Assembly: GCA_019915015.1 (NCBI GenBank)
Contig: JAHBBC010000008.1
Coordinates: 1,674,001 to 1,738,000, forward strand
Origin: Auriscalpium vulgare
Lineage: Eukaryota; Basidiomycota; Agaricomycetes; Russulales; Auriscalpiaceae
Length of the DNA: 64,000 nt
Direction: 5' to 3'
Notes under the pieces: generated by a model
Databases searched by the model: none
The model's input: only the letters and a program-made list of their open reading frames with translations
Told to the model about the DNA's origin: nothing
Shown here: positions 33,629 through 47,307 of the stretch, piece by piece
How positions within the stretch are numbered: the stretch's first letter is position 1
Layout of the letters: every line of letters begins with the position of its first letter
Position numbers and translations under genes: made by a program

Positions 33629-33909
33629 GCTTTCTGTTTGTCTGTTTTGTTTTGTTTTCGTGTTCGTGTTCAATTCGCTATGTTTGCTTTCGTGGTGCCA
33701 TCCGTTGTCTGCTCATGCTTCCTAGTTGCTGTTCTGCTGTCATATGTCACTGCTGTATACCTATAGCCGACCAAATTCCATGCCTGCCTTTTGATTCGTT
33801 CTCTCGAATGCGCGGATTCCACCGTGCGCGAACCGTTCGATGAACCGGGCGCCGTCTACTACATACAAGCACCCGACTAGGCCTCGAGGCCTCAACCAGA
33901 GTCACGTCG

Positions 33910-33965
33910 CCTGCGCACTCTCGCCTGCGCACTCTCGCCCTCGCACTCTCGCCCTCGCACTCTCG
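33910..33965. repeat. 14-bp tandem repeat, 4 units, unit II
   Basis: Copy of the block at 23774-23829, with the same unit number. Confidence 0.85.
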
Positions 33966-34163
33966 CCCTCAAAGTCCTTGCTCTACAAACGGCTTCGTGA
34001 TAACGTGCACGACCGACCGAGCTCCGCGTCGACGTCCGCAAGCCCCGCGCGGGGCCGCCATCTGCCATCTGCCAGTGGGAGGCGAGCAGGTGCGCAGTGC
34101 GTACGTCAACGCAGAGCCACCCACCGTCGCCTCTAGGCGTTATGAAGATGGCCTTCTGGAGAC

Positions 34164-34952
34164 ATGGGCAATGCCTTGCGGAAACGCGATCGCCTCTGGG
34201 CGTTTACAGGCGTCGAGGACTATACAGACTGTATCATCATCGGCCAGTTTACCCCGCATGTCGGGTGCGGCCGACCGCGCCGCCCGCCCGTCGCGTGTCC
34301 GGTCTCAGATCTCAGATCTGCAGCAAGATCGCGTTTCCATCGTCGCGACATTGCGTGCCAACGGACGACCACCTGCAGGATCTCGGACGCCGACAACAGC
34401 TATACCGTGGACCCAGCGGTCCTGTCTCTCGCGCACACCGGGTACGCGGTCGAGGTGCCTGTGTCACGTGAACAGCCGCCGGGGCCGGGCGCGCCGCAGT
34501 TGCCAATGCCCTTGACCCGCTCCGAGTCCCTCGACCGTGACGCTCCTCCGCCCACCATCGCCCTCGCCGTCGACTCGCAGCAGCACACAGACGCAGCGCA
34601 CGCCGGCGGACTTCACCCCGCTTCCGCTGGCCTGCCTAGCGTGCCCACCGCTCTCCCTCAGCCACTTTTCCATCGCGGGTCCTCGACTGCCGCATCGCAA
34701 GCCGGCCGCAAGACGCACCGCAAGGCCCGCGCGCACCCGTACGCTCTCGTATGCCCGGAATGCCCCTTCGTGCAGGAGAACGGCCGCTCCTGGGATATGA
34801 AACGGCATGTCAAGACGCACGACGCGGTCAGGAATACGTTCAGCTGCGAGCGCCGGGGCTGCGAGGAGAGCTTTAGCAGGATGGATGCGGTGAGGAGGCA
34901 TCAGAAGAACGTGAATGCCAGGTGCGCGATGGAGCAGGGAGATGATGCGTGA
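34164..34952 (+). CDS. Chimeric zinc-finger frame Zc (junction unit II/III), 262 aa
   Basis: Same structure: ATG 34164 (MGNALRKRDRLWAF), about 70 codons of new sequence including the leftover intron, then the Z1 exon-2 protein from 34379. Fingers and stop are unchanged, so the DNA-binding part could still be made if transcribed. Confidence 0.4.
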   Translation: MGNALRKRDRLWAFTGVEDYTDCIIIGQFTPHVGCGRPRRPPVACPVSDLRSAARSRFHRRDIACQRTTTCRISDADNSYTVDPAVLSLAHTGYAVEVPVSREQPPGPGAPQLPMPLTRSESLDRDAPPPTIALAVDSQQHTDAAHAGGLHPASAGLPSVPTALPQPLFHRGSSTAASQAGRKTHRKARAHPYALVCPECPFVQENGRSWDMKRHVKTHDAVRNTFSCERRGCEESFSRMDAVRRHQKNVNARCAMEQGDDA

Positions 34953-37164
34953 GTCGTTCATGTTCGTGCGCTTTCGCTACCCATTTCTTTGTCGATATCG
35001 TGCTTTCGATGTTTTCGATTCTGCTATGACCTGTCCCGCGTCCTAGTTCTAGTCTCCCTCTTCTCTCATACTAGTGTCTCATCCCACCGCTGCGCGCCGC
35101 CTCGTGCATCGATACAGCTCTTCCCGGTCTATACGTGCTTGTACCCTCACCGCAATCGTATCTTACTGCCCAATTTCTTTTTATCCGCTGGCTTGAACGG
35201 ACGTGTGCTCTTCACCATGCGTTCTATCTCCCGCGGACAGACCGGCTGACGGTGCCACGGGTCGGTGTCGAGCGGCCGCCTGCCCGAGGTGCGTTGTGGC
35301 GACCTAAAGCCCAGGCGGTCCCCATCAATGCTCAGTTCTCCCAGGCAGCTTGGTGCGTCACTTGCCGTTTGCTCCCAATCTGACTGGATCATGGTGCGGA
35401 AGGTGGATCCGGGAGTGGATCTGGTGAGCCCGAGATTTGAAAGGCTCGTGCACTCAGTGCGATCATCGACGGAGTGGGCGGAGGCGCACGCGCTGCACTG
35501 TACGTCGCCGTCTTGCCGTGGTCTCGCTTATAATAATTTGCTGACGCGCTGACGATGTAGGGCTCTCCTTAGCTCAATCGTAAAATGCAGTGCGGGCGCG
35601 CCGATGAGTTGTGACGCGTTCAGCAAAACCGCCGGACGCAAGCAATAGCGCACCTAGCACGACGCGCATACAGTCGAACACGGGCTGTCTCTCGCGCCCA
35701 ACGCTCTGTCTTCTTCGACTCAGCATCCGCTTTCGCTCCAGGCGCGCTTCTTGGATCCACGACCGCTCTTTGCCAGCCGGCCGCAAGCACCGCCCGCGCT
35801 CGCTCGCGCTGGAATCCCGCACACCGGCCTGCTCGATCGCGTCCGCATGCCGCCTTCACTGTGAATTGCGTTACCAGCATATGCTCGCGCTAAATAAAAC
35901 ATGAGGGAATGCGCTTGGGCCATTCGAGGCCATACGTCACGTCAAGCCCCGCGCGCTCGCCTTCGGGATGCGGGCCCGGTGCGTCGCCTGCGGCCTCATG
36001 TTGCTTCCAAGCTGACCGAGATCTAGCTGCTGTTCCTGAATACGCACGCGAGTGGAACTGTGCTGCATGTGAGAACCGCGCGCGCGCCTTCGAGACACGG
36101 ACATGGTGCGTCGCCTGCGGGGTCATGTCGCTCCAATCTTACGAAGCTCTGATTGGTTGGGGCCGCATTTCGTTCGACTTGTCGTAATGCCTGCCTCCTG
36201 CGCATCTAGCCGCGATGGCGAGCGAAATGCCTCAGCGATAAATCGAAAGGAATGTCGGCCCCATAGCTGCTATTAGCACGGTGAGCTTCACGGCACCATA
36301 AGGGCTATTAGAACGGTCTCACACAGAATCCTTGCATTAGGAGTTAGGACGGTATGTTTCCGCCTTATCTTCTATTGGCACAGCAGGCTCGCTTGTAGGG
36401 CGAATTCTAGTAATATAGTATATCCTCCTCGCCGTTGCCGCCACGTCAAAGTCGCTCTCCCCGCAGAAAACTCGCCCTCCGCGCAGAAATCGCGCTGAAT
36501 TTATCGGCACAATGGTCAGCATTTCCGTATTTCGCCTGAAGCTGGGATGGCTTACCTGCGCGCGTTTGCAGCGCTTTGACGGCCCCTCCCGCTGCAATAC
36601 GTCGCGACCGCAATAACTCGCAAGGCGGGCCAGGCGCGGTCCTCCGCAGCGCGATAGCATGCCGCGCTCAGAGGTCGCGCGCCAGCCCGATACGACCGAC
36701 TGTCGGCATTCCCGTGTTGATATACATGGACCGCACCTGCGCTCGCTTGCAGTGCGCGCGCCGCGTTCCCCGCCGTATGCAGCGTGATTGCGCCGGCGAC
36801 CGTCCGCCCCGTTGAAGGGCTGCTGCACCCGCGCCGTGACATCCGGAAGCCACGTCCATGGCTACGGAGGCGCGCCCGCGACGGCGTCCAGGGAGATCGG
36901 CGCCGCGCTCGGACATCGTCGTTGCTGCGCCCCGGCCTGATACCACTGTAAGTGACCCAATATTTGCAGAGCTGACCAATGAAAAAACGCACCTGTGAGT
37001 CCAGTGTCGTGCCCCGGCGCCGCGTTCCACGCGATATTGAGCGCGTTTACACCAGAGACCGCTCACAATGCACTCGCACCCGCACCGTGACTTCCACGCG
37101 CCGCGTTCCCTATTGCGCGAGCAGTCGCTCGTAAGGTACGCGCGACGCTTGGGTCTTGCGTTGA

Positions 37165-38084
37165 CGGCGTCCAGAGACATCGTGTTCGACGTCACAGGCG
37201 TCCAGAGCATTCTTTGCAAGTTCTGCGCCGTCCAGGAATGCCTCTGGGGTGTGCGCACGGCGTTTGAGCGTGAGGCTGATGAAGCCCGGATGCGCGCCGG
37301 TCCACGTCCAAGATGGTGTAGCGGACGTAGTTGGCGATCTTGCTGCGGCGCCTCGCAAGATCTTCGAGTATCGGCGGCATCGAGGGAGGTACTGTGTGCT
37401 GCCGAGGGTGTCCAGGATGCCGCGACCCGTCTGCAACGTCTACAACGGTTACGCGGCATGTCTTCGACGTCCAGGGCATCCTAAGATGTGCCAGCAGCAT
37501 CCATAGTGATCCTGAGGTGTCCCGCGAGGCTGGCGCCCCACAGTAAGCGCGGCAGCGTGCCATGCATGGGAAGGGAGATGCGCACGGAACGCGCGCTAGG
37601 CTTCCATCACGCATCCCAGCGCCGCGCGCCATTGGGAGACTGGGATGAAAGCGACAGCGTGTAGTACCACAAGCCCAGTCGCTTGTCAACGACGTCCAGG
37701 AAGAGGCGGTGTACGGGCGGTCCAGGAAGGTGTGGCGGTCTGGAAAGGGCGTCCAGAGGGATTCTGTGGCGTTTGCCACGTCCAGGAGGCGCTACGCTGT
37801 GTCTACGGCATCCAGAGGCGCATTGACAACGGATGGGAGACGCGCTGCGAAGACACGCAACGCGTCCAGCACGCGGGATCGAGAGGGTTTATGTGGCAAG
37901 TTCCGCGGCCAGGTGGCGTCCAGAGGAACGTTGAGGAGGAGCGAGCGGGACGCCGTTGCCTGTCTGCAACGTCCAGAGCGACTACGCGACCTGTGCGCGG
38001 CGTCCAGAACATTTCTCCGACGAGCAGGATGTCCTATGAGGTACGAGCAGCATTCAGATTGATGCTGCGGCGTCTGGGCATCCT
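37165..38084. repeat. Degenerate ~30-bp repeat zone, unit III
   Basis: Copy of the zone in unit II, offset +10142. Confidence 0.65.
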
Positions 38085-39947
38085 GCTTGCGCTGGCGCCG
38101 CACGACAGGTGCGGCAGTATGCCGCGCGCCGAGATTCAGCGCACGTCTCGGGGAAGACGCAATGGGAGTGCGCGCGGGCGTCCAGCGTACATCCTATTGC
38201 ACCGCGCTTGGAAGGCTAGAACGCGCGCGAGCTCGTTCGCTTGCTTGTCGACGAATCGAAAGGACATGTGGCGTGTTTGTGAGGGTGTCCAGAGGGAATC
38301 CTGTCGCGTGCGCCGCGTCCAGGAGGCGCGGTGCCGCGTCCGGAGTGACGTTGCGGCGCTTCTGCGGCGTCCAGGAGGTGCGCTGGGCGGCGCCGCGCCG
38401 CTACCAAAATCTCGACGAGGCAGAGCCGACGGCGGCAGCATGATAATTGGCTCGTCCGCGGATCGTTGCCGCCGCCACGCGCAAGCTCCAGTGCGCGCAG
38501 ACGTGTCCTTGATTGACGCGCTCGTATCTTCTGGCCCGCTGACGTCGTTGAAGGTGTTGGAGGGGAAGATGCTGGAGAGGAATGAATTTGAAGTAGCTGC
38601 GGACGCGGCTCGCCGCCATTGGCGACGTCCACGCGGTCCCCAAGTTGCCAAAGGACGTAGCAAAATGCGGGAAGCCGTGGGGAGAAGGGAATGCGCCTGC
38701 TATTGTCATAGCAAATTGCTGTAAAACCGCATATTTAGTAGGCTGGCATTTCACAAGGCGTAAATCGCACCGCGTACCTGCTGGCAAAACGAAGCCGACT
38801 GTGCGCGAAGCAAATGGCCCGCCTCCCGCACACTGTGGGTCGCACAAACGCGTCCAGAACGCGGGCGTAGGCCGTCGAACGGCCCCCAGGACCACTGCTC
38901 GGAGACGAAGGGGGCTCCGGTGAACGATGCTGCTGCAGGTCGACGCCCAAGACGATTCTAGAAGCTGCTTGAAGAGCGCGGCCACCACTGTAAACCCGCG
39001 GGTTCAGTCTTCTCGCGACTCAGATCAGAGCACCACATTGCGTACCTTTCCGATGGAATGCCTTCTATCTCAACCATACATGCCGTTGCGGCCGGCGGCG
39101 TTGCTGGTGCTTCGCCAGCACGCCACAAGTTCTGTCTATCGTGAAGATCTGAGGATGTCGAGTCCTGCGTCGACGTCAGGATAAGCGAAAACAGGATAAG
39201 CTGTCGACGTACCCCGCATGACGAGAACCCTACGCTGCGCTGGCTGCTGACACCGTAGCTAAAAACAGCTGCAGCAGCAAGATCAGCCACAGATAGCAAT
39301 CAGATCATCTTGGGATACACACTCACGCACAGATATCCAACGAAAAGGGCAGAGGCGATGGAGGACATCGTGACGATGGTGGTGGGAGGAAGAAAGAGTG
39401 AGCGACAAGACGCGGCGAGATGGCGCTTACTGTGACAAGCGGCGTCTCGGTGAACTTTGACCGCGCTCCGACAAGCGCATCTGAACCTTGCAGCATTTTT
39501 CCTGTCAAGTTAGTGCCATCCTTCGGCGATGGATCTAAACCCACGATGGCCGCTGGACAAGGTGAGTGGTCCTCCCAGAGTGGCCGCGCTGCTCCCTTGC
39601 TGTTCGGACAGAATTCCGTGCTGGGGATTCTGCCCGAGCAGCCAGGGATGCGTGGCCCCCCAAATCGAACAAGATACTTACGGATTTGCTTAGGTACTTT
39701 GGAGATCGGTGCCGCGCGGGCAGCTGCGCGCATAACTGGATTGCCGCAAAATTGCTCAGGGGCGAGATCTGACGTGCGTCCGAGGTGACATGGTGACGGG
39801 ATGCAAGCAGCGGCCGGGCTGCCCACATGGTGGCCGAGATGGTGAGTACGACGCAGTCTCACGGTCTTCCGCTGCTTATCAGTCTTGCTGTCAACGTCGT
39901 CGTCGTCGACGCAGGCGGCCCTTCCATAATTTGCATGTAGCTATTTT

Positions 39948-40751
39948 CTACATGATACACATCCCACGAATCTTCTCGTGGATCGTATACGGCACCATCC
40001 ACTTCCCAGGCCGCACGTCGACGACGGGATCCTCTTCATCCCACTCGTCCGGGACCTCCACCGGCGAGCGCGTCACCTTGAACAGTTTTCCCTCCACGCC
40101 GTCCAGGCCGCGCTTGACGGTCCTCGAGCAGCCGCGGTCCGAGCGCGGCCGCCGCGTCGTGCGCTCAGGCTCGAGCTCGCCCGCTGCGATGCGCGCCGCG
40201 CGCAGCGCGCTCTCCTCTGCGTACTCGGCCTCGGACAGCCTCACCCAGTGGATCGCGCCCGTGCGCCAGCCCTCGAGGAGCGCCTCGGCGTCGCGCAAAG
40301 AGTCCGTCGCGGCGCGCAGGGACTTGAACGAAATGCTGGCTGGCCAGCCGACGATGAGGGCGCGGTGCGGCGTCACGATGTCGCGCCAGTACGTTCGGAA
40401 GGGCAGCTTGGACTTTGAGTAGCCAGTGATTTTATCTGTCTAGCAGTGTAAGCGGCGCGAGCATTCAGAGCGAGAATATTATATGGTGGACTTACAGAGA
40501 CCGCGCATGAGATTCGTCTCAAACTCCCCGCGCGCTCGTCTGAGGCGAAGATTGCAGCGCTGTCTCGCAGTGGTTGCGACCGTGTCTGTGCCGCGAGAAG
40601 TCAGATGGATGGCGAGTAATAACGGGCGGCACAACTCACCGGTCATAGTTTCGCTGCAAGACATGTCGATGAGCAACCGCCTGACTCTGCGCGCGTCCAC
40701 TGCCCGACGATCCGCCGGCCGAATGCACAGCTCTTGAGCCGTCGGCCTATG
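39948..40751 (-). CDS. Gene G copy, unit III
   Basis: Copy of gene G with exons 40640-40751, 40496-40585 and 39948-40435, identical in frame to unit II. Confidence 0.6.
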
Positions 40752-41956
40752 CTAGCGGAATTTGCGCTAGACGGAATGCGACCAGGGCGCGGCGCGAGGA
40801 ACCTCGTCCAGGCCCCGCAAGCTCGATGTTTCAGCTTCTGCGGCTGGCTTGAACGGCGCGCTACGGCGCCGGGTCGTAGGAGGCATCCTCGAATTGCATA
40901 GCTGCCTGTTCATTCGCAAGCCCGTGTACTGCCTGCAGCCTCCCAACGACACGCAATGGGATCGCGCGCACAGCTCGGGGTCTCCTGCGCTAGCGGTCGG
41001 CGTTCGCGACGAAAGACCAGGGCGGCGCGGCGAGCAGCCGCTGTTTCAGCTGCTGCCGTATCCTCCCAGACCCGCCTCTCAACGACGCGCCACCGAGCCG
41101 GCGGAGAGCGCGCAGACCGCACAAATTTGATGCCATTCACCGCTAAGGTAAAAATAACAGCAGCCCCATCAGCCCGACGTCCGCGAGAAGAGGCAGGTCG
41201 CTGCGTACCCAGCGTGTGGTGCGTCTTCTGCGCGCCGCGCATGTTGCTCGTGCTCGTCTGTCCCGCACTTCTTTCTGTGAGCCCACTGTCTGCTCGCCGG
41301 CGCGCTCGAGCGGAAGCCGAGTGGTAGCACGGGGCGGACCAGCGGTGTGGCGCGGCTTTCAATAAGCGTCAAGCGATCGAATGGACCGCACGCAGGGCGG
41401 GATCCACGCTAGACGGCCGGGCGCGTTGTACCCAGCGGACGATGCCTGCTCCCGTCCGTGCAGCCTCGCGCCCCCGCGCCCGTGCCCTCCTGAGCTCTCC
41501 AGGCGGGTGCGCGCCGCTCTGCCTGGGATGGCCACGAACGGTGGCAGCGCAGGAGGTATGCGCGGGGCGTACGCGTCGCACCGGCAGGTCCAGCAGCGCG
41601 GCGCGTGCTTCAATTCCCGTCATACGATCGAATGTTCGGCGTCGGCGTACGGAGCCCGCGCTGTCCCTCTGGCTGACCATCGCTCCTGCGTCGCGGACGC
41701 TGCTGCTCTCCTCGACAGCTTGACTGCACTCTGCATGGCGCGGCGCAGCAGAGACCCTGCGGGCGCCACTCTCTGTCTGTGCGCAGCGGGGGACGGGGAC
41801 GGGGACGGGGCGTGGTCCGCGGGCTTCCCAGAATACGTGGGCCCGCGTGGTGTCGGCTGCTGGCCTTGTCTCCCGCTGCCGCTGTCATCGGCGGCCGTGG
41901 ATGGCGACGCGGCGTCTTGGCGCAAGCGTGCTGACGAAGTGGGCGTGCCGGGGGTG

Positions 41957-43261
41957 TATAAAAGGGCGGTGAGATGGGCGGGGTGAGGACAGCGCGTTTC
42001 CTTTCGCGACTGGCCTCTCATCTCCCCCTCTCTCTGTCTCTCGCCCCGTTCGTCGTCACGCTGCGTGGGTCCAAGGTCGTCGTTGACGTGCTGTGCGCGT
42101 CGGTCGTCAGGTTCGTGCCGATGTATGATAATGTTGGTGCGAGACGGCGTGCTTACCGTGTCGTTGTCAGGCACTCGGACGTTTGCCTACGCGTACGTGC
42201 TGCTGTTCGGTGGTTCCCGACTTTGCTGACGCGCCGTTGTGTTGATCCAGGCCGAGCCGTCATCTTGCGCGTCGTGCGTTGCGTGCTCCAAGCTCGTTTC
42301 CCGTGCGTGCTTGCCGTTGCGTCGGTCGTCAGAGGTATGTGCTTGGGATACTGGACGGAGGAAGCGTGCTCACCTTGGACTTGTGTTTGCCAGGCCTCCA
42401 GGTGTTCGCTTTCGCATGTACGTGCCGTGATTTTGGACAGCCTATTCCACTGACGCGCCGCTGTGTCCATCTAGGCCGTGCGAACATCGTCCCGCCGAAT
42501 GTTATCCCGTTGAGCGCGCTGCGTTGTGCTGGCGAGCATCGCAGGTGAGTATGATACGCGGCAGGCGTAAATGTGGGCTGACCTTGCGCTGTCCCAGAGC
42601 GCGGACAGCCGATCCTGCGCGTGATGTTAGATACCTGAATGCCGGCCGAGGTGTTTTGCTGGACGTGCGGTGAGTTTGGCTCCATTGTATTGTTGGATCG
42701 TGACTTACCAGACTGTGTGCTAGCCCTCTCGGCACGCCGTGCCCGGCGCATTCCTTTCCTCGCTGCGCTGTGTAGAGTTGACGCCCTGCGCCCGTTGGTC
42801 GTCAGGTTCGTGCGGATGTATGTTGGTGCGGGACGTGCTTACCGTGTGACAGGTCGTCGGATGTTTGTCTACGTGGTGCCCGGCTTCGCCGACGCGCCGT
42901 TGTCTTGATCCCGGCAGAACCGTCACGCGCGGCGCTGCATCCATGTTCGCTGTCCGCGTCGGTTCGGTTGTTAGAGGTACGTGCCTGACAGTGTGCTTGC
43001 CAGGCGGCGCTGATGGGTCTTCGCATCCAGGGATCGGTTTGCTGCGAGCGCTGCGGTCGGTCAAGCGCGGTGCAAGTCGAGCCCCTGTGAGTACTCACCG
43101 ATCTAGCAACATGTTCCGTGCGCTTATACACTTCGCCAGAGGCTGGTCGGCGCGGCGCGGTGTTGCGCACGCGGTGTTGCCATGGCAGCGCGGCTCGAGG
43201 TTTGCGCTCGGGCGGGCGAGCACGTCGCATATCGAGCGGACTCAGTGTGCGGTGTGAGGTA
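41957..43261 (+). other. TATA-driven intron-dense locus T, unit III
   Basis: Copy of locus T with TATAAAAG at 41957-41964. Confidence 0.45.
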
Positions 43262-43333
43262 AGTGAGCGCGGCCGTGCAGGTCGAGCATGGCGAGGAGGG
43301 AGAGGATGGGGGCGGCCGGGGGTGGTCTTTGGT

Positions 43334-43771
43334 CACGTGAGCAGCCGCCGGCGCGCCGACGTTGCCCTTGACCCCGCTGAGTGACTCCGAGTACCTCGCC
43401 GCTCCTTCCACCTCCATCGACAACGCGCAACAGCACACGCTCGCCGACGTATCCCACCCCGCTCCTGCTGGGCTCTCCCTCTCCCACTTCCGGCCCCCGA
43501 GTTCTCGACTGCCCGGGCCCCATGCCGCAAGACCGTTCGCAAGACCCGCGCGCACCCGTACGCTCTCCCGTGCCCGCGCTGTCCCTTCGTGCAGGAGAAC
43601 GGCCGCAAGCGGGACCTGGACAGGCACATCAAGACGCACGAGGGAGTCAGGAAGAGGGTCGTCTGTGGACGTCGGGGCTGCAAGGAGGTGTTGAGCAGGA
43701 TGGATGCGGTGAGGAGGCATCAGAAGAACCACAATGCCAGGTGCGCGGTGGCGCAGGGCGGCGATGCGTGA
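43334..43771 (+). pseudogene. Zinc-finger pseudogene W, unit III
   Basis: Identical arrangement to W of unit II. Confidence 0.65.
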
Positions 43772-44052
43772 GCTTTCTGTTTGTCTGTTTTGTTTTGTTT
43801 TCGTGTTCGTGTTCAATTCGCTATGTTTGCTTTCGTGGTGCCATCCGTTGTCTGCTCATGCTTCCTAGTTGCTGTTCTGCTGTCATATGTCACTGCTGTA
43901 TACCTATAGCCGACCAAATTCCATGCCTGCCTTTTGATTCGTTCTCTCGAATGCGCGGATTCCACCGTGCGCGAACCGTTCGATGAACCGGGCGCCGTCT
44001 ACTACATACAAGCACCCGACTAGGCCTCGAGGCCTCAACCAGAGTCACGTCG

Positions 44053-44108
44053 CCTGCGCACTCTCGCCTGCGCACTCTCGCCCTCGCACTCTCGCCCTCG
44101 CACTCTCG
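44053..44108. repeat. 14-bp tandem repeat, 4 units, unit III
   Basis: Copy of the same block, with no change in unit number. Confidence 0.85.
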
Positions 44109-44306
44109 CCCTCAAAGTCCTTGCTCTACAAACGGCTTCGTGATAACGTGCACGACCGACCGAGCTCCGCGTCGACGTCCGCAAGCCCCGCGCGGGGCCG
44201 CCATCTGCCATCTGCCAGTGGGAGGCGAGCAGGTGCGCAGTGCGTACGTCAACGCAGAGCCACCCACCGTCGCCTCTAGGCGTTATGAAGATGGCCTTCT
44301 GGAGAC

Positions 44307-45095
44307 ATGGGCAATGCCTTGCGGAAACGCGATCGCCTCTGGGCGTTTACAGGCGTCGAGGACTATACAGACTGTATCATCATCGGCCAGTTTACCCCGC
44401 ATGTCGGGTGCGGCCGACCGCGCCGCCCGCCCGTCGCGTGTCCGGTCTCAGATCTCAGATCTGCAGCAAGATCGCGTTTCCATCGTCGCGACATTGCGTG
44501 CCAACGGACGACCACCTGCAGGATCTCGGACGCCGACAACAGCTATACCGTGGACCCAGCGGTCCTGTCTCTCGCGCACACCGGGTACGCGGTCGAGGTG
44601 CCTGTGTCACGTGAACAGCCGCCGGGGCCGGGCGCGCCGCAGTTGCCAATGCCCTTGACCCGCTCCGAGTCCCTCGACCGTGACGCTCCTCCGCCCACCA
44701 TCGCCCTCGCCGTCGACTCGCAGCAGCACACAGACGCAGCGCACGCCGGCGGACTTCACCCCGCTTCCGCTGGCCTGCCTAGCGTGCCCACCGCTCTCCC
44801 TCAGCCACTTTTCCATCGCGGGTCCTCGACTGCCGCATCGCAAGCCGGCCGCAAGACGCACCGCAAGGCCCGCGCGCACCCGTACGCTCTCGTATGCCCG
44901 GAATGCCCCTTCGTGCAGGAGAACGGCCGCTCCTGGGATATGAAACGGCATGTCAAGACGCACGACGCGGTCAGGAATACGTTCAGCTGCGAGCGCCGGG
45001 GCTGCGAGGAGAGCTTTAGCAGGATGGATGCGGTGAGGAGGCATCAGAAGAACGTGAATGCCAGGTGCGCGATGGAGCAGGGAGATGATGCGTGA
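44307..45095 (+). CDS. Chimeric zinc-finger frame Zc (junction unit III/IV), 262 aa
   Basis: Identical copy of the frame at 34164-34952, with the Z1-derived part from 44522. Confidence 0.4.
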   Translation: MGNALRKRDRLWAFTGVEDYTDCIIIGQFTPHVGCGRPRRPPVACPVSDLRSAARSRFHRRDIACQRTTTCRISDADNSYTVDPAVLSLAHTGYAVEVPVSREQPPGPGAPQLPMPLTRSESLDRDAPPPTIALAVDSQQHTDAAHAGGLHPASAGLPSVPTALPQPLFHRGSSTAASQAGRKTHRKARAHPYALVCPECPFVQENGRSWDMKRHVKTHDAVRNTFSCERRGCEESFSRMDAVRRHQKNVNARCAMEQGDDA

Positions 45096-47307
45096 GTCGT
45101 TCATGTTCGTGCGCTTTCGCTACCCATTTCTTTGTCGATATCGTGCTTTCGATGTTTTCGATTCTGCTATGACCTGTCCCGCGTCCTAGTTCTAGTCTCC
45201 CTCTTCTCTCATACTAGTGTCTCATCCCACCGCTGCGCGCCGCCTCGTGCATCGATACAGCTCTTCCCGGTCTATACGTGCTTGTACCCTCACCGCAATC
45301 GTATCTTACTGCCCAATTTCTTTTTATCCGCTGGCTTGAACGGACGTGTGCTCTTCACCATGCGTTCTATCTCCCGCGGACAGACCGGCTGACGGTGCCA
45401 CGGGTCGGTGTCGAGCGGCCGCCTGCCCGAGGTGCGTTGTGGCGACCTAAAGCCCAGGCGGTCCCCATCAATGCTCAGTTCTCCCAGGCAGCTTGGTGCG
45501 TCACTTGCCGTTTGCTCCCAATCTGACTGGATCATGGTGCGGAAGGTGGATCCGGGAGTGGATCTGGTGAGCCCGAGATTTGAAAGGCTCGTGCACTCAG
45601 TGCGATCATCGACGGAGTGGGCGGAGGCGCACGCGCTGCACTGTACGTCGCCGTCTTGCCGTGGTCTCGCTTATAATAATTTGCTGACGCGCTGACGATG
45701 TAGGGCTCTCCTTAGCTCAATCGTAAAATGCAGTGCGGGCGCGCCGATGAGTTGTGACGCGTTCAGCAAAACCGCCGGACGCAAGCAATAGCGCACCTAG
45801 CACGACGCGCATACAGTCGAACACGGGCTGTCTCTCGCGCCCAACGCTCTGTCTTCTTCGACTCAGCATCCGCTTTCGCTCCAGGCGCGCTTCTTGGATC
45901 CACGACCGCTCTTTGCCAGCCGGCCGCAAGCACCGCCCGCGCTCGCTCGCGCTGGAATCCCGCACACCGGCCTGCTCGATCGCGTCCGCATGCCGCCTTC
46001 ACTGTGAATTGCGTTACCAGCATATGCTCGCGCTAAATAAAACATGAGGGAATGCGCTTGGGCCATTCGAGGCCATACGTCACGTCAAGCCCCGCGCGCT
46101 CGCCTTCGGGATGCGGGCCCGGTGCGTCGCCTGCGGCCTCATGTTGCTTCCAAGCTGACCGAGATCTAGCTGCTGTTCCTGAATACGCACGCGAGTGGAA
46201 CTGTGCTGCATGTGAGAACCGCGCGCGCGCCTTCGAGACACGGACATGGTGCGTCGCCTGCGGGGTCATGTCGCTCCAATCTTACGAAGCTCTGATTGGT
46301 TGGGGCCGCATTTCGTTCGACTTGTCGTAATGCCTGCCTCCTGCGCATCTAGCCGCGATGGCGAGCGAAATGCCTCAGCGATAAATCGAAAGGAATGTCG
46401 GCCCCATAGCTGCTATTAGCACGGTGAGCTTCACGGCACCATAAGGGCTATTAGAACGGTCTCACACAGAATCCTTGCATTAGGAGTTAGGACGGTATGT
46501 TTCCGCCTTATCTTCTATTGGCACAGCAGGCTCGCTTGTAGGGCGAATTCTAGTAATATAGTATATCCTCCTCGCCGTTGCCGCCACGTCAAAGTCGCTC
46601 TCCCCGCAGAAAACTCGCCCTCCGCGCAGAAATCGCGCTGAATTTATCGGCACAATGGTCAGCATTTCCGTATTTCGCCTGAAGCTGGGATGGCTTACCT
46701 GCGCGCGTTTGCAGCGCTTTGACGGCCCCTCCCGCTGCAATACGTCGCGACCGCAATAACTCGCAAGGCGGGCCAGGCGCGGTCCTCCGCAGCGCGATAG
46801 CATGCCGCGCTCAGAGGTCGCGCGCCAGCCCGATACGACCGACTGTCGGCATTCCCGTGTTGATATACATGGACCGCACCTGCGCTCGCTTGCAGTGCGC
46901 GCGCCGCGTTCCCCGCCGTATGCAGCGTGATTGCGCCGGCGACCGTCCGCCCCGTTGAAGGGCTGCTGCACCCGCGCCGTGACATCCGGAAGCCACGTCC
47001 ATGGCTACGGAGGCGCGCCCGCGACGGCGTCCAGGGAGATCGGCGCCGCGCTCGGACATCGTCGTTGCTGCGCCCCGGCCTGATACCACTGTAAGTGACC
47101 CAATATTTGCAGAGCTGACCAATGAAAAAACGCACCTGTGAGTCCAGTGTCGTGCCCCGGCGCCGCGTTCCACGCGATATTGAGCGCGTTTACACCAGAG
47201 ACCGCTCACAATGCACTCGCACCCGCACCGTGACTTCCACGCGCCGCGTTCCCTATTGCGCGAGCAGTCGCTCGTAAGGTACGCGCGACGCTTGGGTCTT
47301 GCGTTGA

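Larger units (their letters stand above)
24195..34336 (+). repeat. Array unit II (full, 10,142 bp)
   Basis: Full copy; maps to unit III at +10142 or +10143 along its whole length. It differs from III by a missing A at about 29608 and very little else noticed. Confidence 0.95.
34337..44479 (+). repeat. Array unit III (full, 10,143 bp)
   Basis: Full copy with a constant +10143 offset to unit IV, and no difference noticed by eye. Because units III and IV look identical, copy number in this region depends on assembly. Confidence 0.95.

Noticed and set aside
34164..34378. Treating the new N-terminus of the Zc frame as a conserved domain
   Set aside because: The junction I copy (24025) reads a different frame over the same DNA, so the N-terminal protein sequence is not maintained.
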